DNA of 6,263 bases from Pseudomonadota bacterium (GTDB lineage: Bacteria; Myxococcota; Polyangia; GCA-2747355; JACKDQ01), in assembly GCA_030591195.1 (NCBI GenBank), contig JAUVBO010000188.1:1-6263 (forward strand). Direction: 5' to 3'. The position numbers and the translations under genes were made by a program. Shown here one piece after another: positions 5,286 to 6,263 of this stretch. Each line of letters begins with the position of its first letter. The first letter of the stretch is position 1. The notes beneath the pieces were generated by a model, which worked only from the letters and a program-made list of their open reading frames with translations, did no database searches and was not told the origin of the DNA.

Positions 5286-6263
5286 TCAGAGCCTGCCCTC
5301 GATGTTGACGATCACGCCGCGCCCCGGCCCGTTGACCGCCGAGCCGTGGTAGCGGTAGGCGGCGTCGGTCAGGTTCTCGAAGACGATCGCGAGCAGCAGG
5401 CCGCGGCGCAGGCGATAGCCCGCTCGCAGATCGACCGCCGCGAAGCCCGGGGTGCCGCCCGGCGGAATCCGGGCGTCGGCCTCGTCGCCGAGCGACAGGC
5501 GGTCCTGGCCGCGCGCCCAGCGCAGGCCCGCTGCCGCATACAGCCCGCAGAGGTGGCGCCAGCGCAGCTCCGCCGTGCCGTTGAGCGGCGGGATCCGCGA
5601 CAGCGGCACGTCCGCACCCGGCTCCACCGGGCTCGGTCCCTCGCCCCGGGCCCAGGCGACGGTCGCTCGCAAGCTGACGCGCCCGGGAAAGCGCACCCGC
5701 GCGATGCCCTCGGCGCCGTGGACCCTGGCGGCCCCCGGGAGGTTGACCAGCCGCAGGCAGGAGCGACCGCCGGCCTGGGGACAGGCCGACAGCGGTAGCG
5801 GCTCGCGGGCGATGGCGTCCGACAGCCGGGACCAGTAGGCCCACCCCTCGGCCTGCAGCCAGCCGAGCTCGAGCCGCAGCCCGCCCTCGACCGTCAGCGC
5901 CTCCTCGGGGACCAGTTCGGGGTTTTCGATCTGAAACCCGGCGCCGGCGTCCTGCCGCGAGGTCAGGTCATCGAGGTTCGGCGCACGGAAGGAGCGGTCG
6001 ACGCCGCCGAGCAGGGTCAGCCAGCGTCGCGCGCGCCACTCGAGGCCCACGTGCCCCACGCCAGCAAGCCAGGTTTGGTTGACCGGAAGGCTCTGCGACG
6101 GCGCGTCGGCGGGCGCACGGGCCGCGGCCAGCGACAGGCGCACCCCGGCCCTGACCGTCAGCTGGTCGAACAGGGTCAGCCGCGGCTGCAGGTAGACGCC
6201 GCCCCAGCCGTAGCGCGAGCCATCGATGTAACGGCCCCGCGACCTGGTGACGACCAGACCGAG
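5286..6263 (-). CDS. TonB-dependent outer-membrane receptor, C-terminal part
   Basis: The frame is open to the window edge, so only the last 325 residues are seen; the signal peptide, TonB box and plug lie beyond position 6263. Numbering from the first visible residue, the sequence alternates amphipathic beta strands with loops. It carries receptor landmarks: SFRAPNLDDL (91-100), FQIENPELVPEEALTVEGG (110-128) and the near-terminal FENLTDAAYRYHGSAVNGPGRG (295-316). This fits the barrel of BtuB/CirA-like receptors, which import siderophores, heme, cobalamin or other large ligands using TonB energy. C161 and C169 flank a short loop and may form a surface disulfide. The protein ends in ...NIEGRL, so the terminal residue is Leu rather than the Phe or Trp usual for barrel assembly. 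A GTG at 6143 is only an internal codon, since coding continues upstream. Substrate is unknown; nearness to feo suggests iron but does not prove it. Confidence 0.9.
   Translation of the reverse strand, partial: LGLVVTRSRGRYIDGSRYGWGGVYLQPRLTLFDQLTVRAGVRLSLAAARAPADAPSQSLPVNQTWLAGVGHVGLEWRARRWLTLLGGVDRSFRAPNLDDLTSRQDAGAGFQIENPELVPEEALTVEGGLRLELGWLQAEGWAYWSRLSDAIAREPLPLSACPQAGGRSCLRLVNLPGAARVHGAEGIARVRFPGRVSLRATVAWARGEGPSPVEPGADVPLSRIPPLNGTAELRWRHLCGLYAAAGLRWARGQDRLSLGDEADARIPPGGTPGFAAVDLRAGYRLRRGLLLAIVFENLTDAAYRYHGSAVNGPGRGVIVNIEGRL

Noticed and set aside
1..6263. CRISPR arrays, tRNA genes, rRNA, insertion sequences or phage genes.
   Set aside because: I saw no regularly spaced repeats, tRNA-like folds, transposase motifs or terminal repeats on either strand.

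Overview
The window is GC-rich and reads as a Gram-negative chromosome segment. The outer-membrane TonB-dependent receptor at the right end requires an outer membrane. The combination of a three-domain DtxR-FeoA regulator, FeoB and a cellulose-synthase-like glycosyltransferase would fit a myxobacterium-like or other former deltaproteobacterial lineage. That placement is a weak inference from gene content, because there is no rRNA or other marker gene.

Left part (86-3372, + strand): a ferrous-iron uptake operon. It starts with a compact control region in which a TTGACA promoter, two overlapping palindromes and the start codon share about 40 bp. Gene 1 encodes a DtxR/MntR-family metalloregulator with a four-cysteine linker and a C-terminal FeoA domain. 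Gene 2 is feoB, the GTPase-gated Fe(II) permease. Gene 3 overlaps feoB by 4 nt (ATGA) and encodes a small membrane-anchored Cys-rich protein of the FeoB-associated type. No separate feoA is present in the window, so the only FeoA domain here is carried by the regulator.

Middle part (3373-5129, + strand): a 212-bp gap with a hairpin and a TTGACA-type promoter, then a complete 514-residue membrane-bound family 2 glycosyltransferase of the processive cellulose-synthase-like group. Nothing ties it to iron; it seems to be its own transcription unit.

Right part (5286-6263, - strand): the C-terminal 325 residues of a TonB-dependent outer-membrane receptor, convergent with the glycosyltransferase and cut by the window edge. 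Its substrate cannot be read from this part.

Proposed joint working: Fe(II) crosses the inner membrane through FeoB, helped by a FeoA domain and the Cys-rich peptide, while the iron-loaded regulator shuts off its own promoter. The most interesting points are the regulator/FeoA/Cys-linker architecture and the three-half-site operator that includes the start codon of an apparently leaderless mRNA. All gene families here are known; I saw no clearly undescribed multi-gene system.
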